The notes beneath the pieces are model-generated. The model saw only the letters and a list, made by a program, of their open reading frames with translations, was not told the DNA's origin and made no database searches. Position numbers and translations under genes: made by a program. This document shows, piece by piece, positions 62,050-64,000 of a DNA stretch of 64,000 nucleotides (position 1 is the stretch's first letter; every line of letters starts with the position of its first letter). This DNA is from Planctomycetota bacterium (GTDB lineage Bacteria; Planctomycetota; UBA1135; GCA-002686595): NCBI GenBank assembly GCA_012959525.1, contig DUDB01000019.1, forward strand, positions 1 to 64,000, written 5' to 3'.

Positions 62050-64000
62050 ATGATACGGCGCATCTCCACGAAGTGGCTGTTGGCGGTTCTAGCGGCCGTC
62101 GTGTTCCCCTTTTCAGTATTCGCCTACTTCGTCAACACCAAGGTCACCGAACGGCTCGGTGAGGACGTCGTGCGCTTCCACCTGCTCTCCATGGCCGGTG
62201 ACTTAGGCGATCGTATCGATGAAGAGGTGGAGGAGCGTCGCAACGACGTCGAGCTCGTCTCAGCGATTCCGGAAGTCAACTGGTTCGTGGATGGTCTGGA
62301 CGACGACCGAGGCACCTTTCAAGCCAATGTAGAGCTCATACTCGACCGACTCGTACATGGGCGTCAAGTCTATGACTACGTCCTGGCACTGGATAAGTCC
62401 GGCAGGGTCGTCGGAATGAACACCATCGGCCCCTCAGGAGAGAAGGTTAGCACCCACGCCGAGAACTACTTTTTCACGACCGAGTTTGCGGGCGAGCCCT
62501 GGTTCCAGGAGGCCATGGCAGAGGGAGCGTCACAGAAGGACTTTCACGCCCTGAGTTTTGGGACTGTTCCTCCCGGGGAGCCTCCTCCCGCTGGGGGGCA
62601 TGCGGTTGAACACTACGTGAGTTTCGTGCAGCGCATCGAGCCGTTAGCCAACCAGGATGGGCCCGTCGGGGTGCTCGTGGCTCTGATGAACTGGAAGCAC
62701 ATCCAAGAGGCGGTTGGACGGTTCGGCGTTCGGCGATTGGGAGATGGGGCCTCCGAGCTTCACCCAGAGGACATCTACGCCTCCTCCTACGCTTGGATCT
62801 GGATGGCGGATGCAAACACCATCATCGCTCACCCCAACAGAGATCTCTACGGGCAGAGGGTGGAGGAGCTCGAGGGTGGCCAGTTGGCCAGCTTGGTCCA
62901 CGCGGCACGCGAGGCGCGCTGGGGCATGTTTCCCGACTACGCCTTCCGTGGTATTAAGAAGAAGGCCGCATTCAAGCACTGCCGTGGTCCCGAACAAGAG
63001 GGCTTCGGGTGGGTCGTGGGTGTGGGCGTGAACAACGCCGACATCTTTGCAACGGCGAATCAACTGTCGAACTGGCTGATCACACTGTCTGTGTCCATCC
63101 TGATTCTGACAGTGGTCCTGACGGCTTACATCGCGCACCGCACGACCCGCCCCATCAGAGAGTTGGAGCAGCACTTCGATCGCGTGGGCCATGGGGACTT
63201 GGACGCACACATCGAGGTGCGTTCTGGCGATGAGCTAGGCCAGTTGGCTCGGTCCTTTAATCGCATGACGGCCGAATTGAAGGCGAATAGGGCTCAGCTC
63301 GTGCAAGCAGAGAAGGAGGCTGCCTGGCGAGGAATGGCCCGGCAGGTGGCCCACGAAATCAAGAACCCTCTGACGCCGATCAGCCTGACCCTGGGTCTGC
63401 TCAAGCGCAGTCGCGATGAAGATAGCCCGGACTTTGATTCAATCCTCAAGCGGACGATCGATGTGATCCAGCGTCAGGTGGAGACCATGCGTAAGGTGGT
63501 GGGGGACTTCACGGCTCTTGCGGGTGTCCCGCGGGCGTTGGCGCGTGTCAACGTGCACTCCGTGCTCGTGGATACCCTTGAGCTTCATCGGGCCGTGGCC
63601 GAGGACCGGGAGGTCGATCTGCGCATACCCGAGCTGAACGGTTCCCTTCCGCCCCTGGCGCAAGCCGATCACTCAGAGCTTCAACGGGCCCTGGTCAATC
63701 TCGTCTCCAATGCGCTCGACGCCATGCCTGACGGCGGTGTGCTGCGGTCCCAGGTGACGGTCACCGAGAGTGAGGTCCAGGTTGAAATGGCTGACACGGG
63801 ATCGGGTATTTCCGCCGAGGCGGCCGACCATCTGTTTGAGCCTCACTTCACCACGCGCTCTGCGGGCACGGGTCTGGGGCTGGCGATTGCTCGTCGGGTC
63901 ATAGAGGACGCGAAGGGGAGGATCTCCTTGGAGAATGCCAAGGATGGTTCCGGAGCCATTGCGCGCGTGACCCTGCCCCGCACCGGGAGCGGAGACGGTG
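62050..64000 (+). CDS. NtrY-like sensor histidine kinase (cut by window edge)
   Basis: At least 650 residues are present. Order: first membrane segment near 8-28, a periplasmic Cache-like sensor at about 35-330, second membrane segment at about 345-365, HAMP domain (TTRPIRELEQHFDRVG), HisKA with H435 in QVAHEIKNPLTPI, then the ATPase with N box LVNLVSNALDAM, G1 box DTGSGI and FTTRSAGTGLGLAI. The HEIKNPLTPI style is that of NtrY-type kinases, often paired with sigma-54 activators. No response-regulator gene follows within the window. Its ligand is unknown. Confidence 0.9.
   Translation, partial: MIRRISTKWLLAVLAAVVFPFSVFAYFVNTKVTERLGEDVVRFHLLSMAGDLGDRIDEEVEERRNDVELVSAIPEVNWFVDGLDDDRGTFQANVELILDRLVHGRQVYDYVLALDKSGRVVGMNTIGPSGEKVSTHAENYFFTTEFAGEPWFQEAMAEGASQKDFHALSFGTVPPGEPPPAGGHAVEHYVSFVQRIEPLANQDGPVGVLVALMNWKHIQEAVGRFGVRRLGDGASELHPEDIYASSYAWIWMADANTIIAHPNRDLYGQRVEELEGGQLASLVHAAREARWGMFPDYAFRGIKKKAAFKHCRGPEQEGFGWVVGVGVNNADIFATANQLSNWLITLSVSILILTVVLTAYIAHRTTRPIRELEQHFDRVGHGDLDAHIEVRSGDELGQLARSFNRMTAELKANRAQLVQAEKEAAWRGMARQVAHEIKNPLTPISLTLGLLKRSRDEDSPDFDSILKRTIDVIQRQVETMRKVVGDFTALAGVPRALARVNVHSVLVDTLELHRAVAEDREVDLRIPELNGSLPPLAQADHSELQRALVNLVSNALDAMPDGGVLRSQVTVTESEVQVEMADTGSGISAEAADHLFEPHFTTRSAGTGLGLAIARRVIEDAKGRISLENAKDGSGAIARVTLPRTGSGDG

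Overview
The window is high-GC, densely coded bacterial DNA and most likely comes from a planctomycete. The reasons are: Tat-exported Gfo/Idh/MocA oxidoreductases, a tandem DUF1080 (3-keto-disaccharide hydrolase) protein, a secreted sulfatase, a choice-of-anchor E protein, an FG-GAP repeat protein, and several secreted proteins that end in the same small C-terminal module with a W-x-FQ-x-W core. Placement near the marine Poly30-like planctomycetes is inference from memory of that module. No rRNA, CRISPR array or insertion sequence was seen. There is one tRNA-Ser-like gene with an odd D arm.

Layout. 1-8 kb: partial sulfatase, relic of a secreted protein, tRNA-Ser(UGA)-like gene overlapping an exported Xaa-Pro peptidase, a GT4 glycosyltransferase, a HEAT-VWA protein, then a zinc-ribbon membrane protein with ArsJ, and a choice-of-anchor E protein. 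8-12.3 kb: biotin operon bioB, a bioF-bioD fusion, bioA. 12.3-20 kb: two lipoproteins, a molybdopterin oxidoreductase, GT4 plus flippase, a CHASE8-receiver protein without kinase, and an isocitrate/isopropylmalate-type dehydrogenase. 20-32 kb: a regulatory-like-domain membrane protein, hutH, then a four-gene reverse-strand run (MocA, ApbE, MocA, membrane cytochrome c) divergent from the DUF1080 protein, and an M14 carboxypeptidase. 32-41 kb: clpS-hutU, then a probable five-gene run fmdB-type zinc ribbon, beta-barrel protein, arylsulfotransferase-like lipoprotein, pyrE, thioredoxin/terpene-cyclase-fold protein, and a secreted protein of unknown family. 41-50.5 kb: SGNH esterase, Kdo/WaaP-type kinase, methyltransferase, aldehyde dehydrogenase, pcrA, a sigma-54 activator core, an FHA membrane protein. 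50.5-62 kb: FG-GAP protein and an envelope block (GT4, LpxL-type acyltransferase, tandem WaaP kinase/pseudokinase, LptF, LptG, TPR lipoprotein, GT9 heptosyltransferase-like). 62 kb to the end: NtrY-like sensor kinase, cut by the window edge.

How the genes work together. LptF/LptG, the LpxL-type acyltransferase, GT9, GT4 and WaaP-type kinases indicate a diderm that makes a lipopolysaccharide-like glycolipid. The MocA/ApbE/cytochrome run with DUF1080 suggests carbohydrate 3-oxidation outside the cytoplasm, possibly coupled to an electron-transfer chain. hutH and hutU lie about 9 kb apart and supply the first two steps of histidine degradation.

A window-wide signal not tied to one gene is a -10-like hexamer of the form TAnnnT only 6-9 nt upstream of many operon-first start codons (bioB, pcrA, pyrE, the flippase, two glycosyltransferases and others), usually without a Shine-Dalgarno sequence. 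This suggests widespread leaderless or very short-leader transcripts. Starts were chosen by signal peptides, family alignment, operon spacing and these boxes. No searches were run, and family names rest on motif recognition.
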